Shown one piece after another: positions 18,801 through 23,335 of a stretch of 64,000 nucleotides of DNA. Position 1 is the stretch's first letter. Each line of letters opens with the position of its first letter. This DNA comes from an uncultured Eubacteriales bacterium. Its GTDB lineage: Bacteria; Bacillota; Clostridia; Oscillospirales; Oscillospiraceae. Made by a program: the position numbers and the translations under genes. Location of the stretch: contig UQWI01000011.1 of the NCBI GenBank assembly GCA_900544765.1, positions 1 to 64,000 on the forward strand, read 5' to 3'. The notes under the pieces were generated by a model. That model did not search any database. It saw only the letters and a program-made list of their open reading frames with translations, and was not told where the DNA came from.

Positions 18801-18944
18801 GCGGGTTACTCAGGTGATGGACGGCAGGAGCAGGTATGGGAATACATCGACTCCATGCCGATAACAAACGCGCAGAAGGATGCGCTTCACCTCGCCGCAG
18901 GCTATAAAGAAAGCACACTGTCGAAAACCCCGTGGCATAGATGA
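9861..18944 (+). CDS. Giant polyvalent phage protein (3027 residues): coiled coil, metallopeptidase motifs, MuF-type nuclease-like domain, LPD38-like membrane region
   Basis: Order by residue: Arg/Gln-rich coiled coil (about 1-280); Gly/Ala hydrophobic segment (about 450-545); HELTHSVE zinc-peptidase motif near 813; a second motif, LVHEIQHAIQ, near 1140 with AGEIEARDAAVRRR after it, typical of polyvalent-protein peptidase domains; a segment near 1235-1390 (ETGDVLQGLGAMEQDI, VLDDPILVLSSS, NGQPIMAVLDL) matching the MuF C-terminal/BECR nuclease-like family; long helical region; an LPD38-like stretch near 2300-2520 (NPASWLTNF, FQSHNPFVKLLTQFQ). It is probably packaged and injected with DNA, delivering enzymatic domains early. 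Domain names rest on motif recall. Base composition drops sharply after about residue 2225. Confidence 0.8.
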   Translation: MTTDERTRRALERARENDSNNRDATRRVTSPAISGGSEATRSRTERALQSARQKDSQPRKLTPTRDTSAQKSTAPAITRTTPQSSASGQITSALDRFGDRGVVDTFSSADNWDNAGEAEAGLQQWQSEAENISSQITERENAIASKRDELERLNSQGANSQSEVERYNQLAGDLRADVEEYNSLVNDYNRVAERMSTGTARYREILGGGYERAESMEAEAQTLEERNREIERQLRAEEPFVVAPSQAQEVERLRAELEENTRRISQLRSDAADERMQYYSSLQMAEDWEQNSAPLTASQAAQIARAGGDNSPYYNGSSVYDYINRLGPISQHSGYTSDGNQYESYSTMTPEEISVYNYLYATRGVEAANEFLAQLQETLNYRLGVQNYEDMGGLGKALYWIPAGLSQFSSGIEQLFSREAVPTSPTLYTSSMIQQEAQERSPVLGTLYELGTTLSNMAPSVLASALGGWALGGAGMAAGTAARAAGLGGSAMLGASAGGNAYTQALNEGRSPDEARTYATLVGASEGAFQYLLGGIGSLGGIGVRSIASKIGALDNVLGRIASSTAGKLVGNMISEGTEEGLQELLEPAFRTLVFDEEYNADFGDVAYSFLLGALSAGIIDAPGAVRESIQQRRQPSAPDFSIMEGYIGEDGTDNFQGVRTLEELDTRYMEMAESENAEALDWENIVNQYKMARTFLAGMNAQENSQVQEESSEAAASPSETGGVVLPTSEELDARERLASATDDLERSGITAGVSEENIAAAQRISSALGRQVRFYDGAAEAGPAQAANGYYLDGTIYVNSRSTNPVAQIIAHELTHSVEMADAYSELSSLVLDHIQQSGVDLQQLRQSKRELYERNGVQLSSDADIDSEIVAEYIEKNLLTDEESIRTLTQNNRSLGERILAWLNELLARLGNAGARERAFVVEARDAYSRALAETAPAEQSQTAGQTAPATESRAEQTPEPETDTEANTEEPPSRASLRQLREDYAAGRLTDEEFDSALDAIEEQETLEGRSAFDELRYSFGGRNAARANMASLEQAQQMEEQQVDAETIRQLTGWFRGADDKWRFEIDDSGMRFEPRGDLNFGDPDYQRYRELRNRLEAEMLDLGGTPLTEAEHAEFSELATRYSDYYRRPGVRGDTLVHEIQHAIQAQEGFAGGSSPAYWGGENAREMYRNTAGEIEARDAAVRRRLTAEERRTTPPDTGDENTVFVEENLPAGYSIDENYERDIDDWDSRGRPDGEVFILGETGDVLQGLGAMEQDIFLRSEKVNNIMEKHPEMTLSEIKRIPEVLDDPILVLSSSNAGRRSRNSRLVIFSEARAQNGQPIMAVLDLQPVENRIIINDMQKVNSAYTRNNAENYIRKSKVLYADEDKTMPLLSSIENSQSASSSSRLAHTGSGGLLRSGYVGSISYENGGVNIEGVPFDEVVSTEDTPQYSISRQRDRGEMLDQLRRYINGEIDTSEIRAYIDGVDDASTAEADEAASIVNTAHAEGMSVDEYLRQNWDEYEYDGELNETARRALELEREQARRRYSVSDPERVIIAPGGETIIENPTDSEYRAMSNEAYQDFPWLWNTGETAVNVRQEPDGTRYIWSKSDGDAFPLNAQYSVDEGTVLPTAAQAEYDELYNRLPAKARASMRRAESALLTGLGKTLSIPNAERHGELRDVVHDLELEYLNSGTVSQEVRDELFARAYDAGVVIDREFYDQYKDVRDYLRKTNIDVGAEVQADIPDFNDFRTSNMGRLKIRTQYGTNIDQLYQDLNERWPELFPDSIIVPSDQLLKMAEAVQNIEVVQRSLDEFAGRDAKMFREAMRREFDAEVAKLIGELRDVQRYMYDQENPDAVNAGIPVPQSVEEAAALWQQVKPLRRTYERTLARTLLTRSDEQLVNDLMRGQISLENLNPETDNVAGITAVYQAKQAYESVIKPLRVWNQQRKAQLRERADQLLENANDWKDKRAGIMYSRETMERNIRDIVTDPNDAEAIISEYFTPVHEATANANRMKNSYRDRVRALDLSRRVADGNVVSEAHAVQLLGEAEDNIRMMEQSRGRIKVRDGKSLSDWRAIVQNLWKENPNLDEQKIRSAVNEFRAIYDELFQQMNDVRVRNGYEPINYRSGYFPHFQPGEGDGILSQFGRVLGIDTQVTALPTTINGLTHTFRPGITWFGNAQERIGFNTVYDAVEGFDKYIEGVSDVITQTDNIQRLRALASQIRYRTTDDGIRAQIDTVRADPNKTEEDKQNKINEIYQEARFTLSNFVVQLDEYTNLLANKKSSLDRTVEGLVGRNRLYNFMKWFEGRVAANMVAINPASWLTNFVPLTQGWAGIGTRDLAVGLWDTLKAMKNDDGIIGKSTFLTNRMGSDPIVHAWEKEPEPESAVGKAFWNIGMKAGQWGDRLSYPMQFIDQIVSGALVRGRYYQNLGKGLSDDAAMADADAFAANVMADRSKGAVPTLFQSHNPFVKLLTQFQLEVNNQLGFIFKDIPREYRKYGIRALSTAIFKFVIGAWLFDELYEWLIGRRPALDPIGIALDTFEDLSGWEIPNLVELGRGERPYRVEEQKGLFQTSTNLITNLAENLPFSSVFTDGGRLPISSAIPDLGALAEAILDDDKSPERRKQEIAQELGRLGTYALLPFGGGQLNRIYDTIRAVSEGGVYTYNNEGERLLQYPVYTDTVEQAIKNALGAGIFGTTSLPTGREWIEDGFPTLTAEQTAVYQGMLDAGVSGEDAYSLIQEIRQTEDNDAKRYVIQQADISGDGKSVAYYGLFANDAEKSTMDSLAESGADMGEVTDALIGIKNAGALTGARETEYKLRAIVNADLTQDEKMQLYRGIISDKQDEDILAFTDAKIPFDVYLEAKQEYAEIRENTEDSTDRTLQFAEWVNGLDVNREQAAVIQDTIAPLRGDLEKLTDAGMDYSTAAEVNNTLDNLGEDASSTEEYMAIAQMPISESEKELALEAIMSESAFEKYERATQVGIDTYDYCTFLDTIAGYSGDGRQEQVWEYIDSMPITNAQKDALHLAAGYKESTLSKTPWHR

Positions 18945-18947
18945 CGA

Positions 18948-18990
18948 GAAGCCGGCAACCTTGTAAAAGGCTGTCGGCTTCTTCTTAGTT
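18948..18990 (+). terminator. Terminator after the giant phage gene
   Basis: Arms GAAGCCGGCAACC (18948-18960) and GGCTGTCGGCTTC (18969-18981) pair with one mismatch and a G-T pair, followed by TTCTTAGTTT. It starts three bases after the stop of the giant gene and marks the end of the late phage transcript. Confidence 0.7.
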
Positions 18991-19005
18991 TAAAAACGGG
19001 TAATC

Positions 19006-19107
19006 TTATTCCCGGCAGGAGTCGAATATTTTCCTGGTGTGGATGCAGACGGCCTCGCGGATGCAGGCCGCGTCGTCCACCGGGCCGGGCATGACCCTGT
19101 CTGCCAT
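19006..19107 (-). pseudogene. 5' fragment of a host gene interrupted by the prophage (33 codons)
   Basis: On the - strand an AAGGAGG site and ATG (19,107) open a frame beginning MADRVMPGPVDDAACIREAV and continuing CIHTRKIFDSCRE before a stop at 19,006. This start strongly resembles a conserved, unnamed Clostridia protein of roughly 220-230 residues in which the recalled continuation after DSCR is DKDC. Here the frame runs into phage-side sequence instead. The rest of the gene should lie beyond the other prophage end. Family recall is moderate; the abrupt end is seen directly. Confidence 0.7.
19009..19030. other. Probable prophage-host junction (attachment site)
   Basis: The last codons that match the host gene (Phe-Asp-Ser-Cys-Arg) occupy about 19,010-19,027 on the - strand. 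Immediately left of them the sequence no longer encodes the host protein and leads to the phage terminator. The recombination core probably lies within CCCGGCAGGAGTCGAATATT. The partner copy is outside the window, so the exact core cannot be fixed. Confidence 0.55.
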
Positions 19108-19211
19108 GATGTTTCCTCCTTGCGATGATTTGAAGTTTGGCTTCAAGACAGTGTATGCGCGCCGGGTCCGCTCTGTGCGGAAATAACGATTGTATGCGAC
19201 GTTGCCTTGTG

Positions 19212-19257
19212 GTATAATAACGCCGAAATGGCGCGCGGGGCGCGCCATGCGCTGTGC
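19212..19257 (+). repeat. 46-bp direct repeat, copy 1 (with TATAAT)
   Basis: This 46-bp stretch is identical to 19,529-19,574. It contains TATAAT near its left end and the first stem-loops of the array. A TTGTAT 17 bases before the TATAAT of copy 1 makes a plausible promoter reading rightwards into the array. Confidence 0.9.
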
Positions 19258-19519
19258 GCATCGCTTTGCGCAGCAAAGCTGTTCGGCGTTGTTACACTGA
19301 TGGCATGGCCTGCGGTGCAGGCCGCGCCGCTCATGCGGCGTGCAAGCGCCGTGCGCTTGCAGCCATGGTATAATATGTCCGCGTTGGCCCTGGTTAACAG
19401 GGCGGGCGCTCTGCGAGCGCGGCTTTTGCTCCGCAAAAGCCCACGCGGCCATGTTACACTGCAACCGGAACCGGCGGAGCCGGTTCGCCGCCGCGCACGG
19501 CGGCAAAGCTTTCGGCTTT
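19221..19519. repeat. Array of 13 consecutive perfect stem-loops
   Basis: Inverted repeats with 3-5 base loops follow each other with little spacing. Arms: 19221-24/19230-33, 19230-35/19241-46, 19247-52/19256-61, 19263-69/19273-79, 19307-13/19317-23, 19325-30/19335-40, 19341-49/19353-61, 19387-92/19398-403, 19406-11/19415-20, 19422-29/19433-40, 19468-75/19479-86, 19487-93/19498-504, 19505-09/19515-19. Arms are 4-9 bp, all perfect, and differ in sequence. Loops include GCA, GGT, CGT, TGC, TCC and GGA. TGTTACACTG occurs in two spacers (19289 and 19452). No known element is recognised. Confidence 0.9.
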
Positions 19520-19528
19520 ACGTTTGCA

Positions 19529-19574
19529 GTATAATAACGCCGAAATGGCGCGCGGGGCGCGCCATGCGCTGTGC
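19529..19574 (+). repeat. 46-bp direct repeat, copy 2
   Basis: Exact second copy of 19,212-19,257, placed at the right end of the stem-loop array, so the array is bracketed by direct repeats 317 bp apart. Copy 2 again places TATAAT near its left end, about 115 bases upstream of the DUF4364 start, and may provide that gene's promoter. Confidence 0.9.
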
Positions 19575-19648
19575 CCGGCGCATCTGGCCGGAGGACATAG
19601 GCGCGCAATGCTCTATGAGCAGGAGACGATTGTAAAAGGAGGCGGCAA

Positions 19649-20182
19649 ATGGACAATTTCGGCTTTATACACGGCGAGCTCGACACCAAGATACTGATAC
19701 TCTACGTCCTGCGGCGGCTGCCCAGGCCGGTAGATGCCCAGACGCTCGCGGAGCTGTGCTCCTTTGACAACGGGGTGAGCTGGTTTGACTACGCCGACTG
19801 CCTGGCCGGGTTGGTGGACACTCAGCACGTCGAGGCGCTGCCCGGCGAGCGCTACATCATAACCGACAAGGGCCGCGTGAACGGCGAGGCAGCCGAGACC
19901 AGCATACCCTACTCCGTGCGCATAAAGGCCAACCGCCTGCTCGAGCCTGTAGCGGAAAAGATGCGGCGCGATGCAATGATAGACACCGGACACGAGAATG
20001 CCCCGGGCGGCATTATTACGCGCCTGAGCCTCTCGGACGGGAAGGGAGAGATAATCTCAGTGCGCCTGCTCGTGCCGGACGAGGACACATCTGAGGGCAT
20101 TGAGGAGTTCTTCCGCACTGACGCGGAGGGCATATACCAGCAGATTATAGAAATTCTTACAGATGGGATGAAGAAAGAATGA
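19649..20182 (+). CDS. DUF4364 family protein (winged-helix-like)
   Basis: A 177-residue protein starting MDNFGFIHGELDTKILILY, the characteristic opening of the DUF4364 family of Clostridia. The N-terminal half has a winged-helix-like pattern (short helices, then GERYIITDKGR wing), suggesting a DNA-binding or regulatory role; the C-terminal half is an alpha/beta segment. Strong ribosome site AAAGGAGG. The stop overlaps the asnA start by four bases (ATGA), so the two are co-translated. The regulatory target is unknown. Confidence 0.85.
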   Translation: MDNFGFIHGELDTKILILYVLRRLPRPVDAQTLAELCSFDNGVSWFDYADCLAGLVDTQHVEALPGERYIITDKGRVNGEAAETSIPYSVRIKANRLLEPVAEKMRRDAMIDTGHENAPGGIITRLSLSDGKGEIISVRLLVPDEDTSEGIEEFFRTDAEGIYQQIIEILTDGMKKE

Positions 20183-21192
20183 GCACATACATACCCGAGG
20201 GTTACAAGAGCATACTTTCGGTCTACGACACGCAGAAGGCCATAGGCCTAATGAAGCGCCTTTTTGAGGACAACTTTGCCTCCGCGCTGAACCTGATGCG
20301 CGTCTCCGCTCCGCTCTTTGTCGACGGCGGCAGCGGCATAAACGACAACCTCAACGGATACGAGCGCCCGGTCGACTTCGAGATAGCCCACTCCGGCATA
20401 CACTGCCAGGTGGTGCAGTCCCTCGCCAAGTGGAAGCGCGTCGCGCTCAAGCGCTACGAGCTCTACCCCGGCAAGGGCATATACGCGGACATGAACGCCA
20501 TTCGCCGCGACGAGGACGAGCTCGACAACCTGCACAGCGTTTACGTCGACCAGTGGGACTGGGAAAAGGTGATACTGCCTGAGAACCGCAACCTTACCTA
20601 CCTCAAGAGCACCGTCATGGACATCGTCGCCGCACTCTGCGATACCCAGGCCACGCTGCGCGCCATCTATCCGGCGCTGTGCTCCCTGCCCAAGATAGAG
20701 CGTACGGTCAGCTTCGTCACTTCGCAGGAGCTTGAGGACCGGTGGCCGGAGCTCACTCCGAAGCAGCGCGAGTACGAGTGGGTCAAGGAGCACCCGACCG
20801 CTTTCATCATTGGAATAGGCGCCCCGCTGAAGAGCGGCAGGCCGCATGACGGGCGCTCGCCTGACTACGACGACTGGAGCCTCAACGGCGACATCATCGT
20901 CCGCAACGACGTGCTCGGCTGCGCCTTCGAGCTCTCCAGCATGGGCATCCGAGTCGATCCCGCGAGCCTGGACAGGCAGCTGACCGCGGCCGGATGCGAC
21001 GACCGCCGCGAGCTTTATTACCACAAAATGCTGCTTGACGGCAAGCTGCCTCTCTCCATAGGCGGCGGCATAGGCCAGAGCCGCATGAGCATGCTGCTGC
21101 TCGGCAAGGCTCACATAGGCGAGGTGCAGTGCTCCACCTGGGATGCGGATACCGTGGCCGCATGCGAGAAGGCAGGAGTTATGCTGCTTTAA
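20179..21192 (+). CDS. asnA: Aspartate--ammonia ligase (asparagine synthetase A)
   Basis: A 337-residue protein, usual length for AsnA, which makes asparagine from aspartate, ammonia and ATP in the cytoplasm. Recognised by YIPEGYKSILSVYDTQKAIG at the start, VSAPLFVDGGSGINDNLNG near 42, the class II aaRS-like core with ADMNAIRRDED near 97, and GGGIGQSRMSMLLLGKAHIG near 295, which forms the ATP site. Co-translated with the DUF4364 gene. A terminator follows within 50 bases. Confidence 0.95.
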   Translation: MSTYIPEGYKSILSVYDTQKAIGLMKRLFEDNFASALNLMRVSAPLFVDGGSGINDNLNGYERPVDFEIAHSGIHCQVVQSLAKWKRVALKRYELYPGKGIYADMNAIRRDEDELDNLHSVYVDQWDWEKVILPENRNLTYLKSTVMDIVAALCDTQATLRAIYPALCSLPKIERTVSFVTSQELEDRWPELTPKQREYEWVKEHPTAFIIGIGAPLKSGRPHDGRSPDYDDWSLNGDIIVRNDVLGCAFELSSMGIRVDPASLDRQLTAAGCDDRRELYYHKMLLDGKLPLSIGGGIGQSRMSMLLLGKAHIGEVQCSTWDADTVAACEKAGVMLL

Positions 21193-21234
21193 ATCACAAC
21201 GCTTTTACCACTGTTGTCAATTTACTCTCGGCAA

Positions 21235-21268
21235 GCATCCCGGACAAACCGTCCGGGATGCTGCTTTA
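21235..21268 (+). terminator. Terminator of the DUF4364-asnA operon
   Basis: Perfect 11-bp arms GCATCCCGGAC (21235-21245) and GTCCGGGATGC (21251-21261) with a five-base loop, followed by TGCTTTAT. Confidence 0.9.
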
Positions 21269-21397
21269 TACGGCATGAAAGCCGGTTTACATCATGTTAA
21301 AATTCAGTCACATACATACTTGAAAGATACTATGCAATGTAATATCTGCTGATTTGTATCCGAACGTTGTATAAAAGGTAGAAATTGTAGTTTTGGG

Positions 21398-21426
21398 TTG
21401 ACCATTGACTAATAATTTGATATTAT
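21398..21426 (+). promoter_or_regulatory. Sigma-A-type promoter for the putative RNA
   Basis: TTGACC (21398-21403), a 17-base spacer and TATTAT (21421-21426) give a near-consensus housekeeping promoter. Predicted start about 21,433. Confidence 0.75.
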
Positions 21427-21432
21427 ACTTGC

Positions 21433-21767
21433 ACAAAGATGCACCAATAGGAAGCCGCTCCGCTGGTGGATTCGTGCGGTTTGTTTCCACCGGTGGACAG
21501 AATTAGCGATTTTAACCTTATCCGTAACGGTTTTGGGTTCAGATGGGCCCGGAAGGTGTTGAAGTTAAGCTGCGTTCTTTTGGCACACCTCACAACGCGG
21601 CCTTCGGCGTCTGCCTCGGATGAGGCGGGCGCCGAACTCAAACGTTTTCGGCTGCAATCGCGGGTGCGTCTGGGGCAGTGGCCCCCTCAAATATCGTAAG
21701 GACTCGGCAACTCCTTTGGAGACCGTGTCCGGCCGCCGGACTCCCTCCAGTCCGGCGGCTTCTTTTT
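21433..21767 (+). ncRNA. Putative structured non-coding RNA (about 335 nt), family unknown
   Basis: It is bounded by a good promoter and a strong terminator with no credible ORF. Foldable elements: a possible H-type pseudoknot, AGGTGT (21554-59) with ACACCT (21585-90) interleaved with GCTGCGTT (21569-76) and AACGCGGC (21594-601); a two-tier hairpin TTCGGCG (21603-09)/CGCCGAA (21630-36) enclosing GCCTC/GAGGC; GGGGC/GCCCC near 21,675-21,690; AAGGA/TCCTT near 21,700. It lacks the T-box antiterminator motif and does not show RNase P, tmRNA or SRP hallmarks. It could be a stand-alone RNA or an attenuated leader for the citrate operon. Confidence 0.6.
21732..21767 (+). terminator. Terminator of the putative RNA
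   Basis: Perfect 11-bp arms GCCGCCGGACT (21732-21742) and AGTCCGGCGGC (21749-21759), six-base loop, then TTCTTTTT. Confidence 0.93.
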
Positions 21768-21900
21768 CCCCAGGTAAAGGAGCTTTAAATCCGCTGAAGC
21801 AGGGCGTGCGCAGATAATTAAATAGGAGAAAAGAGCTGTAAATGCAAGACGAGATTCATAAAATTGCAAATAGTACAGCTGTTAGCCTTAAAATGGCACG

Positions 21901-21948
21901 AAATTTGCAAAATTAGCTCTTGCAAATTTCAAATGCGCGTCGTATAAT
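21901..21948 (+). promoter_or_regulatory. Promoter and operator-like palindrome of the citrate operon
   Basis: TTGCAA (21920-21925), 17-base spacer and TATAAT (21943-21948) form the promoter. A perfect palindrome with arms AAATTTGCAA (21901-21910) and TTGCAAATTT (21920-21929) overlaps the -35 box. A related AAATTGCAAA lies near 21,862. Binding at the palindrome would block polymerase, so a repressor site is likely; the regulator is not identified. Confidence 0.7.
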
Positions 21949-21976
21949 AGCCAACATAGAAAAGGAGGCGCGGCGC

Positions 21977-23335
21977 GTGATTGCTTTTAACGACAAAAAG
22001 AACGTCCTTATGGAGTGCGAATACAAGTACACGCTTCAGGACAGGGACAGCGGCAACCTCTACAGGGATATGTTCCCCTACGAGGAAGTGCCGAAGTGCA
22101 CGTTCAATTTCCGCCTGACCCCGGCCAATCCCCCGGAGCACATCTGGATAACGGATACGACCTTCCGCGACGGGCAGCAGAGCCGCGCGCCGTATGAGCC
22201 GGAGCAGATACGCGACCTGTACACTATGCTGCACAGGCTCGGCGGGCCCAAGGGCATCATACGCCAGACGGAGTTCTTCCTATACAGTGAGCGCGACCGC
22301 AAGGCCCTGGACATGTGCCGGGAGCTGGGCTATGAGTTCCCGGAGATAACCGGGTGGATACGCGCCAGCAAAAAGGATTTCCAGCTTGCCCGAGAGCTGG
22401 GCCTGCGCGAGTGCGGCATACTCGTGAGCTGCTCTGACTACCACATCTATAAAAAGCTGAAGATGACGCGTCGCCAGGCCGCCGACATGTATCTCGGCGT
22501 CATAAAGGACGCGCTCGACGCGGGCATACACCCGCGCTGCCACTTCGAGGATATCACCCGCGCGGACTTCTACGGCTTCGTTGTGCCTTTCGCGCATGAA
22601 ATCCACGATTTGGCCGACGAGAGCGGAATACCTATCAAGATACGCGCCTGCGACACGATGGGCTACGGCGTGCCGTATCCGGGCGCGAGCATGCCCAGGA
22701 GTGTCGCCGGCATAATCTACGGCCTGCGCAGCTACGGCGGCTTCGAAGCGGAGCAGCTTGAGTGGCACGGTCACAACGACTTCTACAAGGCCGTGGCCAA
22801 CTCCGGTACGGCCTGGCTGTACGGTGCGGCCAGCGTCAACTGCTCTATGCTCGGCATAGGCGAGCGCACGGGCAACACGCCGCTTGAGGCGATGGTCATG
22901 GAGTACGCCCAGATTAGAGGCACCCTAGACGGAATGGACACCACGGTCATCCGCGACATCGCGGACTACTACGAGAACGTCATCGGCTACCGCATCCCGC
23001 CGAATACGCCCTTCGTGGGCGCAAACTTCAACACCACCCAGGCCGGCATACACGCCGACGGGCTGTTGAAGGACGAGGAGATATACAACATCTTCGACAC
23101 TACTGCAATACTCAAGAGCCCTCCGAAGGTGGGCATATCCAGAAACAGCGGCGCGGCGGGCATCGCCGTCTGGCTGGGCCGCAAGCTGGGGCGCGAGGTC
23201 TCCAAGCATGACGGCGCTGTGGAGCACCTGCGCGAGTGGGTTGACGCCCAGTATGAGTCCGGGCGCGTCACCAACATTGGCGACGAGGAGCTTGAGAGGG
23301 AATACGAGAAATACTTGGAGGCTTGCAAGGCATGA
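21977..23335 (+). CDS. Re-citrate synthase (homocitrate synthase/HMG-lyase family)
   Basis: A 452-residue protein from GTG 21,977, eight bases after AAAGGAGG; longer upstream frames lack a ribosome site and overlap the promoter. TIM-barrel HMGL-like enzyme: WITDTTFRDGQQSRAPYEPE near 57 is the metal and catalytic segment, RCHFEDITRADFYG near 190, and LEWHGHNDFYKAVANSG near 255 gives the second metal His pair. The length and the following aconitase and isocitrate dehydrogenase genes fit the Re-face citrate synthase of clostridia rather than a leucine- or lysine-pathway enzyme. It would make citrate from oxaloacetate and acetyl-CoA. Homocitrate synthase is the alternative. Its stop overlaps the next start (ATGA). 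Confidence 0.85.
   Translation: MIAFNDKKNVLMECEYKYTLQDRDSGNLYRDMFPYEEVPKCTFNFRLTPANPPEHIWITDTTFRDGQQSRAPYEPEQIRDLYTMLHRLGGPKGIIRQTEFFLYSERDRKALDMCRELGYEFPEITGWIRASKKDFQLARELGLRECGILVSCSDYHIYKKLKMTRRQAADMYLGVIKDALDAGIHPRCHFEDITRADFYGFVVPFAHEIHDLADESGIPIKIRACDTMGYGVPYPGASMPRSVAGIIYGLRSYGGFEAEQLEWHGHNDFYKAVANSGTAWLYGAASVNCSMLGIGERTGNTPLEAMVMEYAQIRGTLDGMDTTVIRDIADYYENVIGYRIPPNTPFVGANFNTTQAGIHADGLLKDEEIYNIFDTTAILKSPPKVGISRNSGAAGIAVWLGRKLGREVSKHDGAVEHLREWVDAQYESGRVTNIGDEELEREYEKYLEACKA

Larger units (their letters stand above)
1..19030 (+). mobile_element. Right arm of a prophage (podovirus-like tail, lysis and ejection modules)
   Basis: All genes from 1 to 18,944 point the same way, are tightly packed and encode virion or lysis functions: small tail-associated proteins, endolysin, holin, fibre or baseplate protein, nozzle beta-propeller, ejection proteins. 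The right boundary falls where a host reading frame on the - strand stops abruptly after 33 codons (near 19,009-19,027). The boundary is inferred from that interruption, because the left attachment site is outside the window. No integrase, terminase, portal or capsid gene is seen, so the element must continue leftwards. Confidence 0.85.
19108..19648. other. Gene-free region with a stem-loop array
   Basis: No supportable gene lies between the truncated host gene and the DUF4364 gene. Most of the stretch (19,221-19,519) consists of back-to-back perfect inverted repeats, described separately. The short open frames here are GC-driven and lack ribosome sites. A ribosome site AAAGGAGG near 19,636 belongs to the DUF4364 gene. 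Confidence 0.7.
21269..21976. other. Intergenic region with probable RNA gene and citrate-operon promoter
   Basis: No protein gene is supported between asnA and the citrate synthase gene. The left part (21,269-21,397) is AT-rich with nothing recognised. The middle holds a promoter, a structured RNA and a terminator. The right part (21,770-21,976) carries repeated ATTTGCAA-like boxes, a promoter and the ribosome site of the citrate synthase gene. Confidence 0.75.

Noticed and set aside
19212-19574. CRISPR array
   Set aside because: The stem-loops differ in sequence and there are no regular repeats and spacers, nor any cas gene nearby.
21466-21699. 77-codon ORF inside the putative RNA
   Set aside because: No ribosome site, composition follows the folded helices, and no similarity is recognised.
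21433-21767. T-box leader for an amino-acid gene
   Set aside because: The conserved antiterminator motif (AGGGTGGNACCGCG type) is absent and the downstream gene is separated by its own promoter.
21193-21976. 6S RNA, tmRNA or RNase P assignment for the intergenic RNA
   Set aside because: None of the sequence hallmarks I know for these was found; a covariance search would be needed to revisit this.
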